Source: JAKACA01 sp963735115 (lineage in GTDB: Bacteria > Actinomycetota > Acidimicrobiia > Acidimicrobiales > Bog-793). Taken from it: a stretch of 64,000 nucleotides of DNA. The notes under the pieces are model-generated. The model did no database searches, had not been told where the DNA came from, and saw nothing but the letters and a program-made list of their open reading frames with translations. The stretch's first letter is position 1. The number at the start of each line of letters is the position of its first letter. This document shows, one piece after another, positions 19,136 through 27,498 of this stretch. Position numbers and translations under genes: made by a program. The stretch is taken from positions 620,001-684,000 of the forward strand of contig CAVTJR010000003.1 of NCBI GenBank assembly GCA_963735115.1, given 5' to 3'.

Positions 19136-20067
19136 GCGGGGAGGCGAGGGCGGGTGCAGCCGCCGGGCGGGACGACGCCAGCGAGCTGCGACCAGGAGGC
19201 CCGGCCGTGGTCGCCATCGGCGGGGGGCATGGCCTTTCGCAGACGCTGCGGGCGGCCCGCCGGTACGCCGGCGAGATCACGGCCATCGTCTCGGTGGCCG
19301 ACGACGGCGGCTCGAGCGGGCGCTTGCGCGCCGATCTCGGCATCCCCGCCCCGGGTGACATCCGCCGGTGCCTCGGGGCCCTCCTGCCCGAGCCGGCGTC
19401 CCCGTTGGCGGCGTCACTCGAGCACCGCTTCGAGGCGGGCGCACTGGCGGGCCACGCCTTCGGCAACCTCCTGATCGCCGCACTGGCGGCCTCTACGGGT
19501 GGTTTCGCCGAGGCGGTGGCGGAAGCCGGTCGGCTTCTCGGCGCCGTCGGGCTCGTGCTGCCGGCGACGGTGGGCCCGGTCGACCTGAAGGCGAGCGGCG
19601 ACTTCGGCGAGGTGGACGGGCAGGTGCAGATCATGGCGACGCAGGGGGTGCGACACCTCTCCCTCGTGCCGCCCGACCCGGAGCCAGCCACAGGCGCCGT
19701 GCGAGCCTTGCAGGCGGCAGACCAGATCGTCATCGGCCCGGGATCGCTCTACACGAGCGTGCTGGCGGCCTGCTGCGTGCCGGCGCTGCGCGATGCCATC
19801 GCCTCCACGCCGGCACAGCGCGTCTACGTCGCCAACCTCCGCGAGCAGCCGCCGGAGACGGCAGGGTACGACGTCGCCACCCACGTGGCCGCCCTCGCCC
19901 GCCACGGTGTCGTCATCGACGTCGTGCTGGCCGACTCGGGTGCGCTCCCGATCGGCGAGCTGGGCGGCGCCGCCCGGGTCATACGCGCCGCTGTCGGAGG
20001 CGAGGGCCTCGTGGCGCACGATCCCGTCCGCCTCGGGCGGCAGCTGGCGGCCATGCTGGCGGCTTGA
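19132..20067 (+). CDS. yvcK: YvcK/CofD-like gluconeogenesis factor
   Basis: CofD-like protein that in Bacillus and mycobacteria binds UDP-GlcNAc and is needed for growth on gluconeogenic carbon and for peptidoglycan homeostasis. Diagnostic motifs are VVAIGGGHGLSQTLRAARR, VSVADDGGSSGRL, APGDIRRCL, GHAFGNLLIAAL and VIGPGSLYTSVL. The frame is open upstream inside rapZ. I take TTG 19132, which overlaps the rapZ stop; GTG 19207 is an alternative that starts close to the Rossmann core. In most actinobacteria whiA follows this gene, but here only 96 bp separate it from gap. Confidence 0.9.
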   Translation: MSGEARAGAAAGRDDASELRPGGPAVVAIGGGHGLSQTLRAARRYAGEITAIVSVADDGGSSGRLRADLGIPAPGDIRRCLGALLPEPASPLAASLEHRFEAGALAGHAFGNLLIAALAASTGGFAEAVAEAGRLLGAVGLVLPATVGPVDLKASGDFGEVDGQVQIMATQGVRHLSLVPPDPEPATGAVRALQAADQIVIGPGSLYTSVLAACCVPALRDAIASTPAQRVYVANLREQPPETAGYDVATHVAALARHGVVIDVVLADSGALPIGELGGAARVIRAAVGGEGLVAHDPVRLGRQLAAMLAA

Positions 20068-20163
20068 GACGCTTGCGAGGGGCGGTTGCCTCTGAGAGCA
20101 TGACCGCGGGACTCGAGCGCCTCGAGCGGCAGGCGCCAGCCGGAGGCGTGGAAGGATGACCAA

Positions 20164-21198
20164 GTGAGTGTGAGGGTCGGTATCAACGGTTTCGGCCGCA
20201 TCGGGAGAAACTTCCTCCGCGCCCTGCTCGACCTCGACGCCAAGGGCGAAGGATCCGACGTCGACCTCGTCGCCGTCAACGACATGGTGGCCCGCGAGGT
20301 GTCGACCTACCTGATCAAGTACGACTCGACACACGGTCGCTTGCATCATGTCGTAGAGGAGACGGCGAGCGGTCTGCGCGTCGGAGGCCGCGACGTCGCC
20401 GTTCTGCGCGAGCCCGACCCGAAGGCGCTCGGCTGGGGGGATCTCGGGGTCGACGTCGTCATCGAGTCGACGGGCCGCTTCACCAGCCGTGCCGCCGCTC
20501 TCGCCCACGTCGAGGCGGGCGCAACTCGGGTGATCATCTCGGCACCGTCGAAGGACGCCGATGCCACGTTCGTGATCGGCGTCAACGACGGGGACTTCGA
20601 CCCTGCCCGGCACGTCGTCGTCTCGAACGCCTCCTGCACGACGAACTGTCTCGTGCCGATGGTGAAAGTCGTGGACGACTCCTTCGGCCTCCGTCAGGGG
20701 CTGATGACGACGGTGCACGCCTACACGAACGACCAGGAGCTCCTCGACCTCGGCCGCGACAACCTCCGGCGGGCTCGGGCGGCAGCCGTGAACATCGTCC
20801 CCACCTCCACGGGAGCGGCGCGGGCCACGAGCCTCGTGCTCGAGGCGATGAAGGGCCGCCTCGACGGGCATTCCCTCAGGGTGCCGGTCGTGGACGGATC
20901 CATCACCGATCTCACCGCCGTCGTCGGTGCCGCCGTGACGGCGGGCGATGTCAACGAAGCGTTCCTTGCGGCCGCCTCCGACGGCCCGCTTGCCCGTGTC
21001 ATCGAGTACAGCGAAGACCAGATCGTCTCGAGCGACATCGTTGGCCGGGACGCCTCTTGCATCTTCGACTCCACTCTCACGATGGCGATCCCTCTCGACG
21101 ACTCCTCCACGCTCGTGAAGATCCTCGGCTGGTATGACAACGAGTGGGGTTACTCCAACCGGCTGATCGACCTCTGCCGCGTGGTCGGCGGGGCGTGA
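20164..21198 (+). CDS. gap: Glyceraldehyde-3-phosphate dehydrogenase, type I
   Basis: Phosphorylating GAPDH of glycolysis and gluconeogenesis (344 aa), converting glyceraldehyde 3-phosphate to 1,3-bisphosphoglycerate with NAD(P). The N-terminal Rossmann motif is VGINGFGRIGRNFLRA. The catalytic Cys lies in SNASCTTNCLVPMVKVV, the phosphate-binding segment in STGAARA and the C-terminal motif in WYDNEWGYSNRLIDL. The GTG start at 20164 follows a weak GGAAGGATGA purine stretch. Its stop overlaps the pgk GTG start (GTGA). It heads a canonical gap-pgk-tpiA-secG run. Confidence 0.96.
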   Translation: MSVRVGINGFGRIGRNFLRALLDLDAKGEGSDVDLVAVNDMVAREVSTYLIKYDSTHGRLHHVVEETASGLRVGGRDVAVLREPDPKALGWGDLGVDVVIESTGRFTSRAAALAHVEAGATRVIISAPSKDADATFVIGVNDGDFDPARHVVVSNASCTTNCLVPMVKVVDDSFGLRQGLMTTVHAYTNDQELLDLGRDNLRRARAAAVNIVPTSTGAARATSLVLEAMKGRLDGHSLRVPVVDGSITDLTAVVGAAVTAGDVNEAFLAAASDGPLARVIEYSEDQIVSSDIVGRDASCIFDSTLTMAIPLDDSSTLVKILGWYDNEWGYSNRLIDLCRVVGGA

Positions 21199-22436
21199 TC
21201 GGACGCCTCCCCCTCCTGGAGGACCTCGGGGAGCTTCGTTCCAAGCGAGTCCTCGTCCGCCTCGACCTCAACGTGCCCCTTGGTCTCGACGCCGCCGGCA
21301 GGCGGGTCGTCACCGACGACTTCCGCATCCGGGCCGCCCTGCCGACGCTGACCTGGCTGCTCAACAAGGGCGCCAAGGTGACGGCCTGCACACATCTCGG
21401 CCGGCCGGCCGGGGCGCCCGATCCGCGTTACGACGTCGAGCCGGTGCGGGAGCTGCTGTCCGAGATGGTGCCGGGTGTGCGGCTGCTGGAGAACCTGCGT
21501 TTCTCCCCGGGCGAGAAGAACAACGACCCCGCCTTTGTCGCTGAGCTCGTCGAGGGGCAGGACTGCTTTGTCAACGACGCCTTCGGGGTCTGTCACCGTT
21601 CCGACGCCTCCGTCGTCGGCCCGCCGAAGCTGCTGCCCTCGGCGGCCGGTCGCCTCGTGCAGCGGGAGGTGGAGCAGCTCGGGAGTCTGCTCGACGAGCC
21701 GGCGCGGCCCTTCGTGGTGATCATCGGCGGCGCCAAGGTGGCCGACAAGCTCGGGCTGCTGGCATCGCTCGCCCGTCTGGCCGACCGCCTTCTCATCGGC
21801 GGCGCCATGGCCTTCAGCTTCACCCGCGCCCTCGGCCAGAGTTCCGGGGAATCGTTGGTGGACGTCTCGAAGATCGAAGCCTGCGGGGCGCTCTTGCGCG
21901 GGAGCGACAACATCGTTCTGCCGGTGGACTTCATCGCGGCCGCTCCCGGGCTCGTGCTGCAGACCGATGACTGGAGCGCCCAGCCGGACGACGGTGGCGA
22001 AACCGGCCTTCTGCTGCCGAAGCCGGGCGAGGTGGAGATCGTCGGGCAGTCGATCCCGGACGGCTGGACGGGCTACGACATCGGGCCAGCCACGGCGGAG
22101 GCATTCCGCCAGGTGATTGCGGGTGCCGCCACCCTGCTCTGGAACGGCCCCATGGGCGTGTTCGAGGACCGGCGCTTTGATGGGGGGACGAGAGTGGTCG
22201 CACAGGCGGTGGCCGATTGCGCCGGGCGGACGGTCATCGGCGGCGGCGACAGCGTGGCCGCCGTCCACCACTACGGGCTGGCCGATCGCATCGACCACAT
22301 CTCGACCGGCGGCGGCGCCTCGCTCGAATTGCTCGAGCACGGGGACCTTCCCGGCTTGCGGGCTCTGCGAGAGTCCGTGGGTTGGAAGGCGACGGCGGAA
22401 GGGGACCGGCCCGCCGGCGGCGATGACGCCCGCTGA
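21195..22436 (+). CDS. pgk: Phosphoglycerate kinase
   Basis: Transfers phosphate from 1,3-bisphosphoglycerate to ADP in glycolysis (413 aa). The family N-terminal motif is RVLVRLDLNVPLG. LGRPAG, LLENLRFSPGEK, CFVNDAFGVCHR and FVVIIGGAKVADKLGLL are present. The C-terminal nucleotide site is LLWNGPMGVFE, followed by VIGGGDSVAAVHHYG and HISTGGGASLELLE. The GTG start at 21195 overlaps the gap stop. The 3' end overlaps tpiA by 14 bp, so the three glycolytic genes are almost certainly translated from one message. Confidence 0.96.
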   Translation: MIGRLPLLEDLGELRSKRVLVRLDLNVPLGLDAAGRRVVTDDFRIRAALPTLTWLLNKGAKVTACTHLGRPAGAPDPRYDVEPVRELLSEMVPGVRLLENLRFSPGEKNNDPAFVAELVEGQDCFVNDAFGVCHRSDASVVGPPKLLPSAAGRLVQREVEQLGSLLDEPARPFVVIIGGAKVADKLGLLASLARLADRLLIGGAMAFSFTRALGQSSGESLVDVSKIEACGALLRGSDNIVLPVDFIAAAPGLVLQTDDWSAQPDDGGETGLLLPKPGEVEIVGQSIPDGWTGYDIGPATAEAFRQVIAGAATLLWNGPMGVFEDRRFDGGTRVVAQAVADCAGRTVIGGGDSVAAVHHYGLADRIDHISTGGGASLELLEHGDLPGLRALRESVGWKATAEGDRPAGGDDAR

Positions 22437-23223
22437 CTCCCACCTCGCCTCCCCTCGCGAGCTGCTCATCAGCGGTAACTGGAAGATGCACCACAACCAC
22501 TACGAGGCCATCCAATTCGTGCAGAAGCTGGCTGCCATCCTCCGCGCATCGCCGGTGCCCGCAGGCCGGGAGGCGTCGTTGCACCCGCCGTTCACGTCGC
22601 TCCGCTCGGTTCAGACGGCCGTCGAGTCGGACGCCGTGCCCGTGGCGCTCGGCGCCCAGACCTGCCACGCGGAGGACCGAGGGGCGTTCACCGGTGAGGT
22701 GAGCGCCGAGATGCTGGCGAAGCTGAGCGTCCGATACGTCATCGTCGGCCACTCGGAGCGCCGGGCGTTCTGCGGCGAGACCGATGAGATCGTGCGCGCC
22801 AAGCTCGACGCCGTCCTTCGCAACGAGATGACGCCGATTCTCTGCGTCGGAGAAACCCTCGCCGAGCGCCAAGCAGGCGAGGCGAACACGAAGGTCGTAT
22901 CGCAGCTCGAAGCGGCCCTCGGCGGCCGGCCGGGCGCCGTCGTGGGCCGGCTCGTGATCGCCTACGAGCCGATCTGGGCGATCGGCACCGGCCAGGTCGC
23001 CAGCACCAATGACGCCCAGGAGATGGCTGCCTGCGTCCGGGGTGCGGTCGAGCGTCTCGCCGGAGGCGAAGCGGCAACGACGGTGCGCGTGCAGTACGGG
23101 GGCTCGGCTACCGCCGAGAACGCCGCCGCCATGCTCGCCTGTGCGGACGTCGACGGGCTCCTCGTGGGTGGGGCGAGTTTGGATGCGGTCGGCTTCTCCG
23201 CCATCGTGCACGCGGGAGCCTGA
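22423..23223 (+). CDS. tpiA: Triose-phosphate isomerase
   Basis: Interconverts dihydroxyacetone phosphate and glyceraldehyde 3-phosphate (266 aa). The substrate-binding Asn-Lys are in ISGNWKMHHN, the catalytic His in YVIVGHSERR, the catalytic Glu in VIAYEPIWAIGTG, and the phosphate-binding loops in VQYGGSATAEN and DGLLVGGASL. The start ATG 22423 lies inside the pgk 3' end, which makes the N-terminus slightly longer than usual (11 residues before the core). All catalytic residues are present. Confidence 0.96.
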   Translation: MTPADSHLASPRELLISGNWKMHHNHYEAIQFVQKLAAILRASPVPAGREASLHPPFTSLRSVQTAVESDAVPVALGAQTCHAEDRGAFTGEVSAEMLAKLSVRYVIVGHSERRAFCGETDEIVRAKLDAVLRNEMTPILCVGETLAERQAGEANTKVVSQLEAALGGRPGAVVGRLVIAYEPIWAIGTGQVASTNDAQEMAACVRGAVERLAGGEAATTVRVQYGGSATAENAAAMLACADVDGLLVGGASLDAVGFSAIVHAGA

Positions 23224-23351
23224 GCTCAGCTCCGGCGCTGTGGCGGCCGGGGCGAGGCTGTTCCGGCGCCGGCCGGTGATAGCCTGACCGACCGTCCGGC
23301 ACGACCCTCGGGCGAGCTCGTGCCCTTGACTTATCGAGGAGAATCCGTTCC

Positions 23352-23585
23352 GTGTTGACCGACGTCCTGGTGGTGATCGACGTGATCGTGGCCGTCGGAC
23401 TCGTCGTGCTGATCCTGCTGCACAGCGGTCGCGGTGGTGGGCTCTCGGACATGTTCGGTGCGTCGAGCGGTACGTCGGCGGCCGGCTCGACCGTGGCGGA
23501 GCGCAACCTCGACCGCATCACGGTCGTGTTCGTCCTCATATTCGCTTTCGTGACCGTCGCCCTGTCGCTTCGTTGGAGCGGTTGA
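23352..23585 (+). CDS. secG: Preprotein translocase subunit SecG
   Basis: Small accessory subunit of the SecYEG channel (77 aa) with two membrane helices: VLVVIDVIVAVGLVVLILLH and ITVVFVLIFAFVTVALSL. Between them is the family GRGGGLSDMFGASSGTSAAG loop. The GTG start at 23352 is preceded by GAGGAGA about 10 bases upstream. It is separated from tpiA by 128 bp, which could hold its own promoter. It overlaps the start of the next gene. Confidence 0.94.
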   Translation: MLTDVLVVIDVIVAVGLVVLILLHSGRGGGLSDMFGASSGTSAAGSTVAERNLDRITVVFVLIFAFVTVALSLRWSG

Positions 23586-25426
23586 GACGAGGGCAGCTCC
23601 CGGCGCTCCTGGTGGCTCTCGCGCTCGCATCGAGTTGCACGAGCCCCCAGTCCGGTAGTCACATCACGTCCACCCAGCCGAGCACGGCCGTGCAGGAAGC
23701 GGGCGGAACGGTCGTCGTGTCGGTGCCGAGGCTTCCGAAGAACTTCAACCCTTCGACACCGCAGGGCGCCAACCAGATCACTGCGGCGGTGATGGAGCAG
23801 GTATGGCCGCAAGCCTTCGTGACGGACTCACAGTCGGCGTTGACGACAGAGCCGGGCTTTCTGGAGGACGCCGAAGTCGAGAGCCTTTCTCCCTTCACCG
23901 TCGTCTACACCCTCAATCCGAAGGCCGTCTGGTCGGACGGCACGCCGATCGGCGTCGCCGACTTCGTCTACAACTGGCAGCAGCAACTGCATTGGGCACC
24001 CGATCTGGGGGAGTCGGGGCTGGCGGCCGGCTACGAGGCGATCTCGAGCATCACCTCGAGCAACGGCGGCTCGGCGATCGCAGTCGAGTTCTCCCACCCG
24101 TACACCGAATGGGAGTCCTTGTTCTCCGATCTCGTGCCGGCGCACATCGGTGAGCGCTACGGCTGGGCGGCTGCCTTCGAGGGGTTCAACCCGGCGCGGG
24201 TCGTCTCCGGCGGTCCCTTCGAGGTCACGTCATACACGCCGGGTGTGAGGCTCGTGCTCTCGCGCAACCCGCACTACTGGTTCACGCCGGCCGGCGTCGC
24301 CCACATCATCCTCGAGGTAGAGCCGAGCGCGGACGCCCTCAGTGACCTTGAAACGGGACGGGTCGAGATCGCCCAGACGGCTCCCGGCCCAGCCGTGGGC
24401 GAAGCGGTCGCCTCGGCTGCGCACGACGGCCTCGCTCTCACGGCGAGCACCGTAGAGCTGCCCACCCTGTGGCAGCTGTGCTTCAACACGACGTACGCGA
24501 CCGTCGACTCGGTGGCGTTTCGGACCGGGATCGAGCATTCGCTCTACCTGGGCGAGATCGCGGCGGACTCGGTCGGTCTCGACGACGCCGCCGCCGGGCC
24601 CTACGGAAACCAGCTGGAGCTCGGCCAGGCGTCCTCCGGACCGGCGTCGAACGTCTTCGGGAGCGGCACGTCCCCAGCCGGTGGCGTTACCCCGTCGGGG
24701 GCGGGCATCGGCTACGACCTGGCGGCGGCGACGTCCTCGTTCTTGTCCGCTGGGTACATCCGCGGGCCGTCCGGCACGCTGCGCCTGGCCGCCACGGGAC
24801 AGCGCGTGAAGCTCTCGCTGCTGGTTCCCTCCGGCGTCGCCGTCGTGCAGCAAGCAGCCGCCGTCATTCAGGCTCAGTTGGGCGCCGTTGGCATCGAGGT
24901 CGCGGTGCACTTCGTCTCGCTCGGGTCGATGCTCGGCACGCTCCTGCCCTCCGGGGGCTATCAGATGGCGCTGGCGCCGTTTCTCTTGACGACGTTTCCG
25001 GCGACCCAGCTGCCCGTCTACTCGGCGTCGGTCCTGCCGGCGGGGGCGCCGCCGGCAGCGCTCGACAGCGGTGCGGGGTTGGCCCAAGCGACGGCGGGAG
25101 TCGAGCCAGGTGCAACGGAGGCCGGGGTCGTCACTCGAGACGTCTTCGGTTTGGACGATGCCACTGTGACGTCCGATCTGACGGGAGCCTTGACCAACCT
25201 GAGCCCGACCGATGACGGGAACTTGATCGTGGCCGCCGAGACGCAGCTGTGGCTCGACCTTCCCACTATTCCCTTGTTCCAACAGCCCGTCGACGTCGTG
25301 TACGCAAGCAACGTCACTGCGGTCAGCGACAGTCCGACATGGGCGGGCGTCTTCTGGGACGCGCAGGACTGGGTCATCGGCCAGAGTCCTGCCGTCGTGA
25401 CGACTTCGGTGCCGCCCGCCTCGTGA
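23582..25426 (+). CDS. Peptide/nickel-type ABC transporter substrate-binding lipoprotein
   Basis: Extracytoplasmic solute-binding protein of family 5 (OppA/DppA type), about 614 aa. The N-terminus has a lipoprotein signal with lipobox LALASSC, so it is probably anchored to the outer face of the membrane. Family motifs are VWSDGTPIGVADFVYNWQQQ, GGPFEVTSYTPGVRLVLSRN and PHYWF. Starts are TTG 23573 or TTG 23582; the latter overlaps the secG stop and is preferred. No permease or ATPase genes follow: the next gene is tRNA-Leu. It is therefore an orphan binding protein or works with a transporter encoded elsewhere. The ligand is unknown. Confidence 0.85.
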   Translation: MRRGQLPALLVALALASSCTSPQSGSHITSTQPSTAVQEAGGTVVVSVPRLPKNFNPSTPQGANQITAAVMEQVWPQAFVTDSQSALTTEPGFLEDAEVESLSPFTVVYTLNPKAVWSDGTPIGVADFVYNWQQQLHWAPDLGESGLAAGYEAISSITSSNGGSAIAVEFSHPYTEWESLFSDLVPAHIGERYGWAAAFEGFNPARVVSGGPFEVTSYTPGVRLVLSRNPHYWFTPAGVAHIILEVEPSADALSDLETGRVEIAQTAPGPAVGEAVASAAHDGLALTASTVELPTLWQLCFNTTYATVDSVAFRTGIEHSLYLGEIAADSVGLDDAAAGPYGNQLELGQASSGPASNVFGSGTSPAGGVTPSGAGIGYDLAAATSSFLSAGYIRGPSGTLRLAATGQRVKLSLLVPSGVAVVQQAAAVIQAQLGAVGIEVAVHFVSLGSMLGTLLPSGGYQMALAPFLLTTFPATQLPVYSASVLPAGAPPAALDSGAGLAQATAGVEPGATEAGVVTRDVFGLDDATVTSDLTGALTNLSPTDDGNLIVAAETQLWLDLPTIPLFQQPVDVVYASNVTAVSDSPTWAGVFWDAQDWVIGQSPAVVTTSVPPAS

Positions 25427-25533
25427 GGGGGGCAAGTGCCGGCGCCGCGCGGTGACGGGTGTGCCGAAAAGTCGGCGTCCTCGGGGCGCTAGAGTCGTCG
25501 GCGGTCGTTACGTACGGACGGCCGTGGTGCCAC

Positions 25534-25617
25534 GTCGGAGTGGCGGAATAGGCAGACGCGCTAGGTTGAGGGCCTAGTCCGGGCAACCGGGTGGGGGTTC
25601 AAGTCCCCCCTCCGACA
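25534..25617 (+). tRNA. tRNA-Leu (anticodon GAG)
   Basis: Class II tRNA cloverleaf. The acceptor stem is GTCGGAG pairing with CTCCGAC, then discriminator A. The anticodon stem is CTAGG/CCTAG around a 7-nt loop TTGAGGG (anticodon GAG, reading CUC/CUU leucine codons). The variable arm is CCGG-GCAA-CCGG and the T arm is GGGGG-TTCAAGT-CCCCC. CCA is not encoded. The 3' part is the integration site of the element that follows; because the core repeat carries the original bases, the tRNA stays intact. Confidence 0.95.
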
Positions 25618-27221
25618 CGCACGTTTACGACACGCGACAGATTTGCGGTCGCGTGGACAGTCTGATCGCGAGGGTCGTATCTCAGGCTGACACCGAGGTC
25701 CGCGTAGACCGTCGCGCGCTCTGCCGGGTCCGCCGACTCGAGCACGGATACCAAGCCGCGCAGCTCGGAGAGCAGGGCGCGAATCTCCGCGGCGCCGGCT
25801 GGTCGAAGGTTGCGGCGGGAGGTGAGCTGACGCTCTATTTCGCGTCGCTCTGTCGACAGTGCGGCGATTCGGGGGTTGAGTACCTCGACATCGCCACCCG
25901 CCTCAATGGCGGCGACGAGTCGAGCCAGTTTGCCGTTGGTGTCGGAGAGCCTCTGTTTCAGGTTGCTCACATCGGAATCCGGGGGAGCAACGTCAGCCAA
26001 CGCCTCCGGCGTCGCCAACGACGCCAGCCAGCTGTCCAGCCGCCCGACGATTGCGTCTTCGCGGACGTAGACGGTCGGCGGATGCGTGCAACCCGGTGGG
26101 AGAGAGCGAGCCTTCCCGTATTCGCAGCGGTAGAGGATTCGCCCGCCGGACCGAGCAGAACCCTGCATGCGACGGTCGCACAGTCCGCAGTGCAACACGC
26201 CGCGTAGAAGGTAGGGATGAGGACTGTTTCTCGAGTGGCTCCGTCCGTGACTTCGTGCGGCAAGGCGCTCGGCGACCGCTTCGGCGAGCTCCTGGCTCAC
26301 AAGGGCTGGATGAGTTTGCTGCCTCGCTTCGATCCACTCGCTCCGCGGGCGCCAGCGCATGCGCGTGACGTTGCCCGCCGCAACGTCGTCGGGATCGACG
26401 AGCTCCTCGAACTTCTGTTGTTTGCCCCATGTCGAGTAGCCGCGGTAGACGGGGTTGGCGAGGATCGCCCGCACCGCGGTGAAGGCCCAGCCGGTGGGAT
26501 CGCGATGGGCATTTCTCGCCCGGTCGTACGCCGCAGGAGACAAGACGCCATCGGCAGTCAGTTGCGTCGCGATTGAGCGAAGACCGAGACCTGCCGCGTA
26601 CTCGCGGTAAACGCGCTCGACCACCGGGGCTGTCACCGGGTCGACGTCAAGTCGGTGGAGCCGTTTCCCATCGGCTGCCTTCGACGGATTGGGATGGGGC
26701 CCGGCATCGACCAACCGGTAGCCGAATGGCGGGCGACCTCCGAGATAGCGACCTTCGTCGGCAGCCATCGAGGACATGGAAGCCCTGACTCGGGTTCTGA
26801 TCCGTCCGCGCTCTGCTTTCGAGAGTCCTCCGAACATCGCCATCATGAGGTCGTGCGCCTCGGAGTCCGGGTCGACCCGGCCGCCCACTTCGGGAACCCA
26901 CAGCGCGATGCCGTAGTGACATAGCAGGGGGAAGGTGAGCGAGAACTGGTTCGAGTAGAACGCACGGTGTGGTTCACCGATGACGATGGCAGTCCAGTCG
27001 GCCCTGCCCTCCCGGATCGTCTGAAGGAGCTCAGCTGCCCTTGGCCGCCGCTGCCACGGAAGTGACCTGCTGACGCCTACGTCGAAGAACTCCCGAACGA
27101 TGGTGCCCGTTAGCGCGACGAGCTCTGTCGCCCGTCGAAGCTGCCAAGCCCTCGACGCAGCGGGGTCTTGGTTGTCCTCGGTCGACACGCGTCCATAGAA
27201 GGCAAACCGCTGCATGGACAC
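25599..27221 (-). CDS. Large serine recombinase (element integrase)
   Basis: Site-specific serine recombinase (540 aa), probably the integrase/excisionase of the 31.9-kb element. The N-terminal resolvase domain has the nucleophile Ser13 in AFYGRVSTEDNQ and the helix region LSKAERGRIRTRVRASM. The recombinase domain follows (RYLGGRPPFGYRLVDAG, ILANPVYRG). A zinc ribbon comes next (LHCGLCDRRM with a later CEYGKARSLPPGC), then a coiled coil. The start is GTG 27221 or ATG 27215. Its stop codon lies at the inner edge of the tRNA-Leu 3' end, so the last codons are written by the attachment site. It is the last gene of a minus-strand run relaxase-small ORF-recombinase. Confidence 0.9.
   Translation of the reverse strand: MSMQRFAFYGRVSTEDNQDPAASRAWQLRRATELVALTGTIVREFFDVGVSRSLPWQRRPRAAELLQTIREGRADWTAIVIGEPHRAFYSNQFSLTFPLLCHYGIALWVPEVGGRVDPDSEAHDLMMAMFGGLSKAERGRIRTRVRASMSSMAADEGRYLGGRPPFGYRLVDAGPHPNPSKAADGKRLHRLDVDPVTAPVVERVYREYAAGLGLRSIATQLTADGVLSPAAYDRARNAHRDPTGWAFTAVRAILANPVYRGYSTWGKQQKFEELVDPDDVAAGNVTRMRWRPRSEWIEARQQTHPALVSQELAEAVAERLAARSHGRSHSRNSPHPYLLRGVLHCGLCDRRMQGSARSGGRILYRCEYGKARSLPPGCTHPPTVYVREDAIVGRLDSWLASLATPEALADVAPPDSDVSNLKQRLSDTNGKLARLVAAIEAGGDVEVLNPRIAALSTERREIERQLTSRRNLRPAGAAEIRALLSELRGLVSVLESADPAERATVYADLGVSLRYDPRDQTVHATANLSRVVNVRVGGGT
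25600..25618 (+). repeat. Left attachment-site core (attL) in tRNA-Leu
   Basis: The 19-bp sequence CAAGTCCCCCCTCCGACAC, the T-loop and 3' acceptor end of tRNA-Leu, recurs exactly in direct orientation at 57,491-57,509. Flanking bases differ on both sides (T...G here, A...C at the other copy), so the repeat is bounded. It also holds two bases of the recombinase stop codon. Confidence 0.9.
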
Positions 27222-27224
27222 GGT

Positions 27225-27404
27225 CTAGCTCGCCTGTTGCTCCGAGCGGTGATTCGCCTGGTCAAGGATCAATTTCAGGAGTCTACGGAGAGCCTCAGTC
27301 GGGATCTCGTAGTTCTGGGCGGGGACGAAGTCGACGACCAAGTCCGGCCGTGCCTGCTTTTCCGGCGAGCAGAGTTTCGGCTTGAGGTCGTCCCGCGGCG
27401 TCAT
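27225..27404 (-). CDS. Small protein upstream of the serine recombinase
   Basis: A 59-aa unknown protein from ATG 27404 (GAGAG just upstream) ending 4 bp before the recombinase start, so probably co-translated. It is charged and has a predicted helix at its end (EALRRLLKLILDQANH). Small proteins in this position sometimes act with serine recombinases as directionality factors, but nothing in the sequence proves this. The frame is open further upstream to 27578, overlapping the relaxase 3' end. Confidence 0.55.
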   Translation of the reverse strand: MTPRDDLKPKLCSPEKQARPDLVVDFVPAQNYEIPTEALRRLLKLILDQANHRSEQQAS

Positions 27405-27498
27405 CGTTCTCTCGCCAGCGGGGGCGCTGTCGCGACTGACAGGGCGGCGGTCTTGTCTCGAGGGCTTGTGGGCTTGGCGCTCTGTGCGGGATCCTGGC

